Shown piece after piece: positions 26,955 to 36,854 of a stretch of DNA of 64,000 bases. Location: contig NZ_SJNT01000005.1 of assembly GCF_004331035.1 (NCBI RefSeq), positions 186,001 to 250,000 of the forward strand. Reading direction: 5' to 3'. This stretch comes from Acinetobacter sp. ANC 4910 (GTDB taxonomy: Bacteria; Pseudomonadota; Gammaproteobacteria; Pseudomonadales; Moraxellaceae). The notes under the pieces were generated by a model. That model had not been told where the DNA came from. It searched no databases and saw only the letters and a program-made list of their open reading frames with translations. Both the position numbers and the translations under genes were made by a program. The stretch's first letter is position 1. Every line of letters starts with the position of its first letter.

Positions 26955-27968
26955 TTAGGCAGATGCTAATGTTTGTTTTAAACCATCAAGATTAGCTTGC
27001 AATAAGCGCAAGAGCAATTGCAGATGGTCTTCACGTGCATTCAAGGCAGGAATATACGCATAGTGCTCACCACCCAATGATAAAAATAATTCAGCATTCT
27101 GAATGGCGAGTTCTTCTAAAGTTTCTAGACAATCGGCAGAAAATGCAGGGCTCATAATCTGCACCGACTTGACTCCTTGAGCTGCCCAATCTTGCAATAA
27201 CTGATCCGTATAAGGCTTAACCCACTCTTGCTTACCAAAACGTGACTGGAAGCTAATGGCCCATTGTGCATCGCTTAAATCCAGAGCCTGAGCCAGCAAT
27301 TGAGCTGTTTTACGGCAACGGTCGGCATAAGGATCTCCCTTGTCGGCATAAGGCTGTGGGATGCCATGGAAAGACATCAGCAGTTTTTCCGCGCGACCAT
27401 GTTCTGCCCAGTAGTCTTTAACACTTTGGGCTAAAGACTGGATATATAAAGGGTGCTGATAATAATCACGGACAATCGAAAGTCCAGGCAAATTACGCTG
27501 CTTTTGCATCCACTGAGCCAATAAATCATATAAAGGCGCAGTTGAAGTCGCTGAATATTGTGGGAAAAGTGGCAATAAAATAATATGGTCTTGCGGATTT
27601 TGGGTTATTTGCTCAAGCACCGTTGTCATTCCAGGTTGACCATAGCTCATGGCTGGAACCACGTTTAACTCAAATTCTGGATATTTTTCAGTTAAAATTG
27701 CTCGCACTTGCGCCACCTGCGCCAATAAAATTTCACGCATGGGTGAGTCTACAGACCAAATACTGGCATAGGCATGTGCAACACGTTTCGGACGAAACGG
27801 TAAAATAAATAACCGTAAAATGATTTGCCATAACGGCTTTGGAATTTCAATCACACGTTGATCAGAAAGAAACTGTTTTAAAAACTTTCTGACCGCAGGT
27901 GCAGTGGGTGCATCAGGAGTACCCAAATTGGCTAAAATAACGGTGATTTTTGCTTTTTCCGCAAGCAT
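26955..27968 (-). CDS. hemH: Ferrochelatase
   Basis: The 337-residue protein matches Hem[12 protein letters not shown] at the N-terminus, [10 protein letters not shown], the signature MSFHGIP with catalytic H201, and [12 protein letters not shown] carrying the conserved Glu. It inserts Fe(II) into protoporphyrin IX, the last step of protoheme synthesis, at the inner membrane. No iron-sulfur cysteine cluster is seen. The MBL gene follows closely. The start at ATG 27968 gives the usual length. Confidence 0.96.
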   Translation of the reverse strand: MLAEKAKITVILANLGTPDAPTAPAVRKFLKQFLSDQRVIEIPKPLWQIILRLFILPFRPKRVAHAYASIWSVDSPMREILLAQVAQVRAILTEKYPEFELNVVPAMSYGQPGMTTVLEQITQNPQDHIILLPLFPQYSATSTAPLYDLLAQWMQKQRNLPGLSIVRDYYQHPLYIQSLAQSVKDYWAEHGRAEKLLMSFHGIPQPYADKGDPYADRCRKTAQLLAQALDLSDAQWAISFQSRFGKQEWVKPYTDQLLQDWAAQGVKSVQIMSPAFSADCLETLEELAIQNAELFLSLGGEHYAYIPALNAREDHLQLLLRLLQANLDGLKQTLASA

Positions 27969-28049
27969 GAGTTGACCTTCATTTCCAATTCAACCCACCC
28001 ACTTTAACAACTTTTCCATGAAATGAAATACGAATAAATACAATTATTT

Positions 28050-29063
28050 CTATAGAGAAACACGATTATCCGAAAGTAAATGACTTTCGAGTAAATGATG
28101 CCCTTTCTGAGTTAATTTCCATAACATGCGTTGTCGGTCATCTCGCCCAGCTGGACTAATCCATTCGTTTTGACGCATCTGTGTTTTAATATTATGTAAT
28201 GCACGAATGTTGATCTGTGAGCGGGCAACCGCATGTGCACGAGGCATTTCAATTCGTGCATCGGTCAATCCAATTTCATTTAAATATTCATTCATACGTT
28301 TAGAAAAATATTCTTCAGGTGTTGGATTTAAAAAAGTACTGCCCAATACCGCTAAAAGTTCCGCCCATGTTAAGGTTTTCTGAATCTTAAGTTCTTTAAA
28401 ATTACCATCCTGATAAGCATGCACACGATATTCAAAACTAAAGGCTTCATTCATTGCCACTTTCGGCAAGGTTAAAAATGGGTCGACTTCACGTGTACCT
28501 AAATCTCGTTCTAACTGACTAATTTTGGCTTTCAGGCGATCAATTTCATCATGTAACTTTTGTGCATTTTGTGGTCGCACCCACCCTGTAGTTGGATAAC
28601 GCTCCAACATTTGCGTCATATTCAACCGCACTGCCATTTCTAAATCGCGCAAGGTTCGGTAGGTAAACACCTGATCAACTTCTTGCTGTAACAGTTTACG
28701 AAACTCTCTAAATTTTTCTTTCAGCTCTGGTTTCTGGTCGTGTAAGGCAGGATCACGCGAAGCAGGTTCTTCGTGCATAAACACAATAACTGGCTTCTGC
28801 TTGGACATGGCATAGATGTATTCCAGATGCATATAGCCCACACCAGAAACCGACTGTTCACCATATTGGCTGCCCAAAAGCATAATCACATAATCACAAT
28901 CATCAATTTGACGGCGTGCAAAAGCGGTGCTTAATGGTGTTCTTTGTTCCAGTCCCCAAGAAAAAAAACCCATGCCCACTAAGGTTTGTGACAAAATCAT
29001 GCGCTCTGGCTGCATATCTGCCCCAGAAGTCGAAATAAATACCTGATAACGCTTATCGATCAT
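28050..29063 (-). CDS. DUF4062-domain protein with a C-terminal winged-helix-like part
   Basis: Residues 6-95 (YQVFISTSGADMQPERMIL, DDCDYVIMLLGSQYG, PVIVFMHEE) match DUF4062, a TIR/SEFIR-like alpha/beta domain often joined to NTPase or repeat modules in signalling and defence proteins. A short coiled coil follows (about 168-190, LHDEIDRLKAKISQLERDL). The C-terminal 90 residues read like a winged helix (ALHNIKTQMRQNEWISP, LWKLTQKGHHLL). There is no NTPase. The arrangement suggests a sensor or regulator. It stands alone between hemH and murI, in backbone-like base composition. Whether it cleaves NAD, like some TIR relatives, is unknown. Confidence 0.8.
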   Translation of the reverse strand: MIDKRYQVFISTSGADMQPERMILSQTLVGMGFFSWGLEQRTPLSTAFARRQIDDCDYVIMLLGSQYGEQSVSGVGYMHLEYIYAMSKQKPVIVFMHEEPASRDPALHDQKPELKEKFREFRKLLQQEVDQVFTYRTLRDLEMAVRLNMTQMLERYPTTGWVRPQNAQKLHDEIDRLKAKISQLERDLGTREVDPFLTLPKVAMNEAFSFEYRVHAYQDGNFKELKIQKTLTWAELLAVLGSTFLNPTPEEYFSKRMNEYLNEIGLTDARIEMPRAHAVARSQINIRALHNIKTQMRQNEWISPAGRDDRQRMLWKLTQKGHHLLESHLLSDNRVSL

Positions 29064-29172
29064 TGGTTATCCTCACCTTTTCTTCTGCATACCGCAATCA
29101 AAGCCTTACAGTATGACAACCCCAATTTCTAATATTGATACTCAAGTTTTAAGATGGATTATTGTTCTGCAT

Positions 29173-30048
29173 TTATTTCATGACAATATTGGCAATACTC
29201 CAACTCAAATCAGGTGAAATGAGATGTTGCACAATCGATTCTAAATGCTTGGCGTTATTTCCACTGACATAACATGCTATGCGCGGTAAACCATCCTTCC
29301 GTCTCTGCTCAAATAATAACTCATTTTTTAACAAAATACGGGAAGTTTGACGTGCAACGGCATAACCAGAGTCAATTAATGTCATTTTTTGCCCAAAAAT
29401 TGACTCAATTGCAGGTTTCAAGAACGGATAATGGGTGCATCCCAGTACTAAATAGTCCGCTCCCTGATCGACAACGGGCTGTAAAATACGTTTTAAGGTA
29501 TCTAGGCAGGTCGTACTCATTTGCTGACCACTTTCAACAAAAGGCACCAATTCCAAGCAGGTCACTGCTAAAACATTCACCTGAGAAGGAATAGCAAAAC
29601 GTTGTACCACTTCATTAATCAATTTGCCGCGGAATGTCGCTGGTGTTGCCAACACAGCAACGGTTTTGCTTTGACTTTGCAGTACGGCTGGCTTTAACGC
29701 AGGCACTAAGCCAATAATCGGGAAATTTTCTCCGTAATGTTCACGTAAATAATCCAGGCTAAAAGCCGAAGCGGTATTACACGCGACTACAGCAACTTTA
29801 CAGCCTTGTCGATATAACCACTCAATGGCGCGGGCCGTCAGTTCACGAATTTCCTGATCCTCACGTGGACCATAAGGTACGTTCGCTGTATCCGCAAAAT
29901 AAACGATGCGTTCATTCGGCAAATAGCGTGCAATTTCCTGCGCTACCGATAACCCGCCAATACCTGAATCAAAAATTCCAATGGGTGCATCCGATTGCGC
30001 TTTTGGCATAGGATCAACTAAGGGGTAAATCGGATGAATGGCTGTCAT
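29173..30048 (-). CDS. murI: Glutamate racemase
   Basis: This 291-residue enzyme has IGIFDSGIGGLSV with catalytic D27, and the two catalytic cysteines C90 (VACNTAS) and C204 (LGCTHYPF). It makes D-glutamate for peptidoglycan from L-glutamate in the cytoplasm by two-base proton transfer. The N-terminal 20 residues before the core are longer than usual; the Met at residue 14 could be the real start. A DUF1285 gene lies 46 bp upstream on the same strand. Confidence 0.95.
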   Translation of the reverse strand: MTAIHPIYPLVDPMPKAQSDAPIGIFDSGIGGLSVAQEIARYLPNERIVYFADTANVPYGPREDQEIRELTARAIEWLYRQGCKVAVVACNTASAFSLDYLREHYGENFPIIGLVPALKPAVLQSQSKTVAVLATPATFRGKLINEVVQRFAIPSQVNVLAVTCLELVPFVESGQQMSTTCLDTLKRILQPVVDQGADYLVLGCTHYPFLKPAIESIFGQKMTLIDSGYAVARQTSRILLKNELLFEQRRKDGLPRIACYVSGNNAKHLESIVQHLISPDLSWSIANIVMK

Positions 30049-30094
30049 AACACACTATTTACAAAGAAAGACCAGAATAAACAAAGCTTAAACC

Positions 30095-30706
30095 TCAGGT
30101 GCCCAATTGCAAGTGAAAATCGCCACTTTGTAGGCTTAAAATGGTATCGCCTTGCTCATTTTCAAGCAGCGCCCCCATTTCAATAAGATGAAAAAAGGCT
30201 GAACGCTGAATTAAGGCATTTATCCCAAAGCGCACATGCACATATGGACGCAACTCGCCCGAAAATTCACGCATAAAAATAGGATGTTCGGCATCCACAA
30301 TAATCAGATCGGCATTGGTTGTAGTGAATTGAATATATGTTTTGCCTGCAATGACCGTAGAGTCAACTTGATTGACGAACAAAGGTTCATCTTCGACCTC
30401 GATTTCAATTTGCTCTACAGGTGTCTTCAAATAAAACCGACCCTGTTCTTTCCAAAGCACACTTGAAAACAGGTCTAATAAGGACTGGCGCTTAATCAAT
30501 TGACCTTCGTGCCACCATTCTCCGTTGGCCAAAACCTTCAAATCCATTTGGCCACAATGCTTTGGCTGCCATTGCGCTAAAGGAGGGATTGACCTTTTGT
30601 GACCGCCCTGTGCACTTTTTAAGTATTGTGCAATACTCATTAAGTTTTTATCATCATTTTTCGCTGTATTATTCGTCGGATTGTTGGAATTAGTTTGATT
30701 TACCAT
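30095..30706 (-). CDS. DUF1285 protein
   Basis: This 203-residue protein matches DUF1285 from IPPLAQWQPKHCGQMDLKVLANGEWWHEG onward, with IKRQSLLDLFSSVLW and FYLKTPVEQIEIEVED. The N-terminal 30 residues are Asn-rich and probably disordered. Solved members form small beta-rich folds without known catalytic function. The context upstream of murI may mean cotranscription but offers no clue to function. Confidence 0.85.
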   Translation of the reverse strand: MVNQTNSNNPTNNTAKNDDKNLMSIAQYLKSAQGGHKRSIPPLAQWQPKHCGQMDLKVLANGEWWHEGQLIKRQSLLDLFSSVLWKEQGRFYLKTPVEQIEIEVEDEPLFVNQVDSTVIAGKTYIQFTTTNADLIIVDAEHPIFMREFSGELRPYVHVRFGINALIQRSAFFHLIEMGALLENEQGDTILSLQSGDFHLQLGT

Positions 30707-30894
30707 GAATTAATGCCTACATGACGTAAAAATATTATGATTCAGCCAATTGGCTAGACCACGGTTTAAAACTATACTAGCCCACAATATATAAAGGCAC
30801 GATAATCCAGTTGTGCCGACTATTTAAGAACACTCATGGCAGCACTGTAAAGAGTCATACAGTTGCCACCTTTAAGTAATATGAGGAGTCCTAC

Positions 30895-32607
30895 ATGGAA
30901 CACATCGAACGTGAATCGATGGAGTTTGACGTCGTTATCGTAGGCGCAGGCCCCGCAGGTCTTTCTGCTGCGATCAAAATTCGTCAACTTGCGATTGAAA
31001 ACAACTTATCTGATTTATCCGTTTGTGTGGTAGAAAAGGGCTCCGAAGTCGGTGCGCATATTCTTTCGGGTGCTGTACTAGAACCACGTGCGATTAACGA
31101 ATTATTCCCAAACTGGAAAGAAGAAGGTGCGCCTTTAAATGTTCCTGTAACGGAAGATAAAACCTATTTCTTAATGTCGCCTGAAAAAGCACAAGAAGCG
31201 CCGCATTGGATGGTGCCTAAAACCATGCACAATGACGGCAACTACGTAATCTCTTTAGGTAACGTAGTCCGCTGGTTAGGTCAAAAAGCCGAAGAATTAG
31301 AAGTTTCGATTTTCCCTGGTTTTGCTGCGTCTGAAATTCTTTACCATGCAGATGGTACAGTTAAAGGTATTCAAACTGGTGATATGGGAATTGGTAAAGA
31401 TGGCGAACCGACGCATAACTTTACCCCAGGCTATGAATTGCATGCCAAATACACGATTTTTGCTGAAGGCTGTCGTGGTCATTTAGGTAAGCGCCTGATT
31501 GCAAAATACAACCTCGATAAAGATGCTGATCCTCAGCACTACGGTATCGGCATTAAAGAACTGTGGGAAATCGATCCTGCAAAACACAAACCAGGTTTGG
31601 TGATGCACGGTGCTGGTTGGCCTCTTGCTGAAACAGGTTCTTCTGGCGGTTGGTGGTTATACCATGCAGAAAACAACCAAGTTACTTTGGGGATGATCGT
31701 GGATTTATCTTACGAAAATCCACACATGTACCCGTTTGCAGAAATGCAACGCTGGAAAACCCACCCACTAATTAAACAGTATTTGGAAGGTGGCAAACGC
31801 ATTTCTTATGGCGCACGTGCTGTAGTGAAAGGCGGTTTCAACTCATTGCCGAAGTTTACCTTCCCGGGTGGCTCTTTAATTGGTGATGATGCAGGCTTCT
31901 TGAACTTTGCTAAAATCAAAGGCTCTCATACTGCCATGAAATCTGGCATGTTATGTGGTGAAGCTGTATTTGAAGCGATTGCTGCCGGTGTAGAAAAAGG
32001 TGGTGATCTGGCGATTGCCCGTGTAACCGAAGGTGAAGACTTCTTTGCAAAAGAACTCACAGCCTATACTGAAAAATTCAACAACAGCTGGTTAAAAGAA
32101 GAGCTATACAACGCGCGTAACTTTGGTCCTGCGATGCACAAATTTGGTCAATGGATGGGTGGTGCATTCAACTTCGTCGACCAAAATGTATTTAAAGTAC
32201 CGTTTACACTACATGACTTAGCGCCTGATTTCAGTGCACTAAAAACGGTAGATGCAGCAACCTTTAAGCCGAATTATCCAAAACCAGATGGCAAATTAAC
32301 CTTTGACCGTTTGTCTTCAGTCTTCGTTTCGAACACCGTGCATGAAGAAAACCAACCTGCACATTTGAAACTGACTGATGCTTCAATTCCTGTGAACGTG
32401 AACTTACCCAAATGGGATGAGCCTGCTCAGCGCTACTGCCCTGCGGGTGTGTATGAAATTATGGAAAATGATGATGGTTCAAAACGTTTCCAAATTAACG
32501 CAGCGAACTGTGTACACTGTAAGACCTGTGACATTAAAGATCCATCACAGAACATCACTTGGGTAACGCCAGAAGGCGGTGGTGGTCCAAATTATCCTAA
32601 CATGTAA
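30895..32607 (+). CDS. Electron transfer flavoprotein-ubiquinone oxidoreductase
   Basis: The 570-residue protein has an FAD-binding motif near residues 11-24 (VVIVGAGPAGLSAA). LSGAVLEPRA and GDDAGFLNFAKIKGSHTAMKSG are typical of ETF-QO. A C-terminal 4Fe-4S domain has C515, C539, C542 and C545 (CPAGVYE, NCVHCKTCD). It passes electrons from reduced ETF, produced by acyl-CoA dehydrogenases and others, to ubiquinone at the inner membrane. It therefore works with the acyl-CoA synthetase coded at the left of the window. It is a single-gene unit with SD GAGGAGTC and a terminator. Confidence 0.96.
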   Translation: MEHIERESMEFDVVIVGAGPAGLSAAIKIRQLAIENNLSDLSVCVVEKGSEVGAHILSGAVLEPRAINELFPNWKEEGAPLNVPVTEDKTYFLMSPEKAQEAPHWMVPKTMHNDGNYVISLGNVVRWLGQKAEELEVSIFPGFAASEILYHADGTVKGIQTGDMGIGKDGEPTHNFTPGYELHAKYTIFAEGCRGHLGKRLIAKYNLDKDADPQHYGIGIKELWEIDPAKHKPGLVMHGAGWPLAETGSSGGWWLYHAENNQVTLGMIVDLSYENPHMYPFAEMQRWKTHPLIKQYLEGGKRISYGARAVVKGGFNSLPKFTFPGGSLIGDDAGFLNFAKIKGSHTAMKSGMLCGEAVFEAIAAGVEKGGDLAIARVTEGEDFFAKELTAYTEKFNNSWLKEELYNARNFGPAMHKFGQWMGGAFNFVDQNVFKVPFTLHDLAPDFSALKTVDAATFKPNYPKPDGKLTFDRLSSVFVSNTVHEENQPAHLKLTDASIPVNVNLPKWDEPAQRYCPAGVYEIMENDDGSKRFQINAANCVHCKTCDIKDPSQNITWVTPEGGGGPNYPNM

Positions 32608-32620
32608 TCTCTAATCCATA

Positions 32621-32653
32621 AAAAAATCCCCTTCCTGTGAGGGGATTTTTTAT
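32621..32653. terminator. Intrinsic terminator after ETF-QO
   Basis: AAAAAATCCCCTT pairs with GAGGGGATTTTTT; it ends where the convergent gene stops, so it can serve both. Confidence 0.88.
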
Positions 32654-33180
32654 TAAAACATATCCGTTTTTTGACTCAATACCATGACGGTTGGTCCAAT
32701 GGCTGTATGTTCAGCACCATAGTCCTGATGAATCTCAATTCGATAATCATCACATTGATAGATATATGTATTCTTTTTTTGCACCCAGCCTTTTTGGGCA
32801 ACTTTAAATTTTTTGAGAATTCTACTTTTAAAAAGATCCAAATCCGTCTCATAACTGGCCATAGGACCATCCAGAAAACTTAAACTGAATGAAGTGATCA
32901 CTTCAGTATCTGGATCATAACGAATATGTTGAACCGAACTCACGCCAGTTTTTTTAATCTGAGCGTCAGTCCCATCGGCAAACGCTAATTGGTAATTATT
33001 CCCCCCTAAAACCACAGGTTTCACGGTAGGATGAAGCTTTTGAAACTCTCGGATACTTTGCCCAACTTTTAAACCTGCAACATTCATGCTTTGTACAGGA
33101 ATTTCACAGGGTTTTGCCCACACGATTGAGCCCGATAAGGCAAAAATAGCAAACCCTAAGCATCGAAATATACTTTCCAT
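32653..33180 (-). CDS. Exported protein of unknown function
   Basis: This 175-residue product has a signal peptide (FAIFALSGSIVWA-KPCE). The mature part begins with PVQSMNVAGLKVGQSIREF, a pattern often seen in exported proteins with small beta folds that start with a 'G-x-x-x-G-x-S' helix start. Two cysteines (KPCEIP and YQCDDY) may form a disulfide. No family or active site is recognised. It converges with ETF-QO. Confidence 0.7.
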   Translation of the reverse strand: MESIFRCLGFAIFALSGSIVWAKPCEIPVQSMNVAGLKVGQSIREFQKLHPTVKPVVLGGNNYQLAFADGTDAQIKKTGVSSVQHIRYDPDTEVITSFSLSFLDGPMASYETDLDLFKSRILKKFKVAQKGWVQKKNTYIYQCDDYRIEIHQDYGAEHTAIGPTVMVLSQKTDMF

Positions 33181-33261
33181 TTTTATGTCCTAAAATGAGC
33201 TGTATTTATTGTTTTAAACTCATATTATTGGGCTCAATCCCAAGATTTTAACGCTTAAGCC

Positions 33262-33519
33262 TTAGCCTTTTTTCACCAAATAATGAAATTCTTTATTGCC
33301 ATTTTCATCTAAGCGTTCTTCTTGCAACAACAGCTCATGTCCCAAATGCATACAAAATTTAGGAATATCCCACGAGGTCGAATTGTCTGTTGCGAAGACC
33401 TCAACCACATCCCCAGATTTAGATTTACGAATGGCTTGATGCAACATCATCACAGGTTCAGGGCAACGTAATCCACGGGTATTTAATTGCAAGGTCGGGG
33501 TAACAGAGGATTCAGACAT
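33262..33519 (-). CDS. tusA: Sulfurtransferase TusA-family protein
   Basis: This 85-residue protein has the TusA core LNTRGLRCPEPVMMLHQAIRK with catalytic C19 in the CPxP motif, then DVVEVFATDNSTSWDIPKFC. TusA accepts persulfide sulfur from IscS and passes it on for tRNA 2-thiouridine (s2U34) synthesis. That modification is needed on the tRNA-Lys(TTT) coded in this window. Context does not include tusBCDE, so a general TusA role is inferred from sequence. Confidence 0.9.
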   Translation of the reverse strand: MSESSVTPTLQLNTRGLRCPEPVMMLHQAIRKSKSGDVVEVFATDNSTSWDIPKFCMHLGHELLLQEERLDENGNKEFHYLVKKG

Positions 33520-33764
33520 CTAGACACGCTTCATAAATTTTCAGCGCTATTCTAACATAAACTCGAAATGACACAGCAACACCTCCCCCGCTTATCTGTT
33601 TAGCAAGCAAACCATAAACTCGAAGTTTAAAGTTTAAACCCATTTAGTTCATTGAAAGATGACGATAACATTCATATTTTGCAGTACTTTTTGCATAGAC
33701 ATCTGCATTTTCTAAGGTATGATGAAAATAATTTTTTTCATATCTAGAGTCTTTAGGAAAGATC

Positions 33765-34604
33765 ATGCACGATGAATCCAGCCCGTCGTGGGGCATGCGT
33801 GGCTTAAGAAAGTGGTTAGGAACTGCACCAGAAACTCGCGACGAATTGCTCAAACTCGTACAAGATTCACGTCGTTTTTTAGAGCCTGATACGGTTGCGA
33901 TGCTTGAAGGTGTATTCGATCTTCCTGCGACTAAAATCCGCGAAGTCATGACGCCGCGCACAGCCATGATCAGCCTACAAGAAGATGATGAATTACTCGA
34001 TATTTTGCATGTCTTGATTGAATCAGCGCACTCACGTTTTCCCGTGTTTTCGTCCGATCAACCCGATAATGTGGTCGGCATTTTGCTGGCGAAAGATTTA
34101 TTGCCTTTCTTGACCGAAAAAGCCAGCAAAGTCGATATTCGGGTGCTCATGCGTCAGCCATTGTTTGTCCCTGAAAGTGCACGCTCTGACCAAGTGTTAC
34201 GTATGCTAAAAAACACTCAGACGCATATTGCTGTGGTGATTGATGAATATGGCACCACATCGGGTTTGGTCACGCTTGAAGATATTCTGGAAGAGATTGT
34301 CGGTGAAATTGAAGATGAACACGACATGGTCGATGAAGAAGCTTCCTATATTGTGCCTGATGATGATCCTAAAACGGCCAATACTTGGTTGGTGCAGGCA
34401 CTTACACCAATCGAACACTTTAACAATCTTTTAGATGCTGATTTTCCTGATGATGAAGTAGAAACTATGGGCGGTTTGTTGCTTCAAGAAATTGGTTTAG
34501 TGAGCGATTTACAAGGTCAAGTGATTGAAATTGGCGATTGGGAATTTACCATTGTAGAAGCAGATGCACGTACTATTCATCTGATTCGAGCTGTCCTTAA
34601 ATGA
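33765..34604 (+). CDS. corC: CorC/YbeX-type CBS protein
   Basis: The 279-residue protein has a short N-terminal helix, tandem CBS domains at about residues 55-110 and 120-178 (REVMTPRTAMISL, HIAVVIDEYGTTSGLVTLEDILEEIVGEI) and a CorC_HlyC domain at the C-terminus. There is no membrane helix, which fits the YbeX form. These proteins are linked to magnesium/cobalt efflux and, in E. coli, ribosome maturation under heat stress. The stop overlaps the lnt start by four bases (ATGA), a linkage conserved in gammaproteobacteria. Confidence 0.92.
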   Translation: MHDESSPSWGMRGLRKWLGTAPETRDELLKLVQDSRRFLEPDTVAMLEGVFDLPATKIREVMTPRTAMISLQEDDELLDILHVLIESAHSRFPVFSSDQPDNVVGILLAKDLLPFLTEKASKVDIRVLMRQPLFVPESARSDQVLRMLKNTQTHIAVVIDEYGTTSGLVTLEDILEEIVGEIEDEHDMVDEEASYIVPDDDPKTANTWLVQALTPIEHFNNLLDADFPDDEVETMGGLLLQEIGLVSDLQGQVIEIGDWEFTIVEADARTIHLIRAVLK

Positions 34605-36160
34605 GAACATACTTTCATGCGCTGTTAACGTCTTCACAACAACAAAAACAGCTCCCCATGATTTTCCCTTTGATTATTTCCCTTTGTTCGGGTGCCATGT
34701 TGAGTTTTGCATTGGCACCTTACTATTACTGGTGGATTGCCCTACTTTCCCCTGCCTTACTCTATGCCTGCTTGCGCCAGCGTTCAGCCAAACACGCATT
34801 CTTCATTGGCTGGAGTTATGGCTTTGGGCTGTGGTTTATTGGTGCTTTTTGGCTCTACACCTCCATTCATGTCTACGGCGATACCAGTGCCGTGCTCAGT
34901 GTACTCATGATTGCCATCATGGCACTGGTCATGGGTCTCTTCACTGCACTACAAACTTGGATATATCGCAGATTTTTCCCTGAAACACCACTTACCTTTG
35001 CTCCGCTTTGGGTGTTCTTTGAGTGGGCGAAAACATGGGTCTTCACTGGTTTTCCTTGGCTGTTTGTCGGCTATGCGTTTACCGAACGCTTCCTCGATGG
35101 CTATGCCCCGCTGTTTGGGGTATTCGGGGTCTCTTTCGTCGTTATCATTTTGGCCTGCGCGCTAGTCGAGATCTTAAATAGACGCTTATTCTGGTTAGTT
35201 CCTTCTCTGATTTTACTGCTCGGGGCTTGGGGGGCTGCACAACTTCAGTTTGTTCAACCCAAAAATGAAAAACCTCTTTCGGTTTCTCTAATTCAGGGCA
35301 ATATTCCACAAGACCTAAAATGGCTGACCGAATACCAGACCCAAACCTTAATGATCTATGCAGGACTCAGTCGTAGTGAATGGGGACGTGATTTAATCGT
35401 TTGGCCAGAATCATCCATTCCAATGTTCCAAACTGACATTCAACCATTTTTGGATGCCATGAAAGTTCAAGCCCAAAAAACAGGTACTGGATGGGTCACA
35501 GGGATTCCTTATTGGGATTTAAAAGCATCTCAGCAACAAGGTAGCCCGATGTTCTACAACAGCATCATGGCATTGGGTAGTCAGTCTGACGGACTGTATA
35601 AAAAGCAACGCTTGGTGCCATTTGGCGAATATATTCCCCTGTCAGGTATGCTCAGTTGGGTATTACCCGCCTTACAGAATGACCCTGCTATGAGTGGTTT
35701 TTCACGTGGGGCATCCGATCAACAACCCTTACATATCAAACAGCATAATTTAGCTGCTGCAATTTGCTATGAAGTGGCTTATCCGAATCTAACACGACGG
35801 AATGCCAGCAACAGCGACTTCCTCGTGACCGTTTCAAATGATGCGTGGTTTACGGGTACCGCAGGTCCTTGGCAACATTTACAAATGGTGCAAATGCGCG
35901 CCAAAGAAAATGGGCGTTGGTTTATTCGTGCCACCAATACAGGCATCACGGCTTTTATTGATCATCAAGGACATATTGTGCGTCAAGCACCTATTGATCA
36001 ACGTGTGGTACTGCGCGGGGACTTACCTGCAATGCAAGGTCAAACACTCTACAATCGTCTAAGTGACTGGCCAATCCTCGGATTTTCAGCGCTACTTTTG
36101 ATTATGGGTTGGTTCTTCCGCCCACGAAAAGTTGATATTTCATTTAAAAGCAGACGCTAA
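34601..36160 (+). CDS. lnt: Apolipoprotein N-acyltransferase
   Basis: This 519-residue membrane enzyme has about six hydrophobic helices in residues 20-215 and one near the C-terminus. Between them lies a nitrilase-like domain with the triad E270 (VWPESSIP), K335 (YKKQRLVPFGEY) and C389 (AAICYEVAYP). It adds the third acyl chain to the N-terminal Cys of mature lipoproteins on the outer face of the inner membrane. Several lipoprotein genes in this window are its substrates. It is translationally coupled to corC. Confidence 0.96.
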   Translation: MRTYFHALLTSSQQQKQLPMIFPLIISLCSGAMLSFALAPYYYWWIALLSPALLYACLRQRSAKHAFFIGWSYGFGLWFIGAFWLYTSIHVYGDTSAVLSVLMIAIMALVMGLFTALQTWIYRRFFPETPLTFAPLWVFFEWAKTWVFTGFPWLFVGYAFTERFLDGYAPLFGVFGVSFVVIILACALVEILNRRLFWLVPSLILLLGAWGAAQLQFVQPKNEKPLSVSLIQGNIPQDLKWLTEYQTQTLMIYAGLSRSEWGRDLIVWPESSIPMFQTDIQPFLDAMKVQAQKTGTGWVTGIPYWDLKASQQQGSPMFYNSIMALGSQSDGLYKKQRLVPFGEYIPLSGMLSWVLPALQNDPAMSGFSRGASDQQPLHIKQHNLAAAICYEVAYPNLTRRNASNSDFLVTVSNDAWFTGTAGPWQHLQMVQMRAKENGRWFIRATNTGITAFIDHQGHIVRQAPIDQRVVLRGDLPAMQGQTLYNRLSDWPILGFSALLLIMGWFFRPRKVDISFKSRR

Positions 36161-36161
36161 T

Positions 36162-36193
36162 AAAAAAGGGAGATTTTGAAATCTCCCTTTTTT
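36162..36193 (+). terminator. Intrinsic terminator of corC-lnt
   Basis: AAAAAAGGGAGAT pairs with ATCTCCCTTTTTT directly after the lnt stop. Confidence 0.9.
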
Positions 36194-36232
36194 ATTCTGA
36201 TGTTTCATCAAACTTGAGAAATCTAGAATCAA

Positions 36233-36577
36233 TTAAAACATTGAAGCAAACTGACTCGCAAAATAAGCGACTAAACCAGATAAAAACAGCATCGGTACAT
36301 AACGATAGGCAGCAAAGATTTTTTGCTCAATGACAGAATTCAGACTTTGCGACTGCCAGACAGTTGCTTTGAGCGCACTCATAAAACACACCATGACCCA
36401 TGCACTTATGACACTCAAGGTCAAAAAGCCAATCATAATCTGACTACTGCCTTCGGTATGTTGCCATAAAGTCACGGCCCCATTCATCATCGGCAATACC
36501 GTTAAAATCAATAGAACAGATTTCAGCATCGCCCAATGAAATTGGGTGATTTCATCTGATAAAACGAATGCTTTCAT
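36233..36577 (-). CDS. Small membrane protein, three helices
   Basis: The 114-residue product has hydrophobic helices at about residues 17-36, 47-68 and 92-112 with short loops, and no signal cleavage site. It resembles no family I know. It lies between lnt and the gsp genes in backbone-like DNA; the upstream 277 bp is very A+T-rich. Function unknown. Confidence 0.65.
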   Translation of the reverse strand: MKAFVLSDEITQFHWAMLKSVLLILTVLPMMNGAVTLWQHTEGSSQIMIGFLTLSVISAWVMVCFMSALKATVWQSQSLNSVIEQKIFAAYRYVPMLFLSGLVAYFASQFASMF

Positions 36578-36777
36578 TCTATTCTCCCCATCACATTTTT
36601 GTTCTTAAATTTATTATGCTAGGTTTTTTTTAAATAAAAAGTCTATTTATCCATATACTTGACAATTTTTGTAAACATTACGGCTAGGAATAATTCTTAT
36701 TATAACTCTCAAAAACTATTTATTATTTTTATTTATTTAAATTCAAATACTTATATTAATATTGATAAATAAGAAAG

Positions 36778-36826
36778 ATTATCACTTTATTTATAATTGA
36801 ATCACTCAATAAAATAAAGTGATAAT
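36778..36826 (-). terminator. Probable terminator after gspG
   Basis: A perfect 14-bp inverted repeat, ATTATCACTTTATT (36778-36791) and AATAAAGTGATAAT (36813-36826), lies about 29 bp past the gspG stop. On the minus strand it is followed by CTTTCTTATTT. Confidence 0.65.
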
Positions 36827-36854
36827 TTACATCGATTAATTCCAGCTCTATGGA

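Noticed and set aside
36578..36854. Possible replication or partition site in the very A+T-rich stretch before gspG's end
   Set aside because: No DnaA-box cluster or iterons were seen; the main inverted repeat is explained as the gspG terminator.
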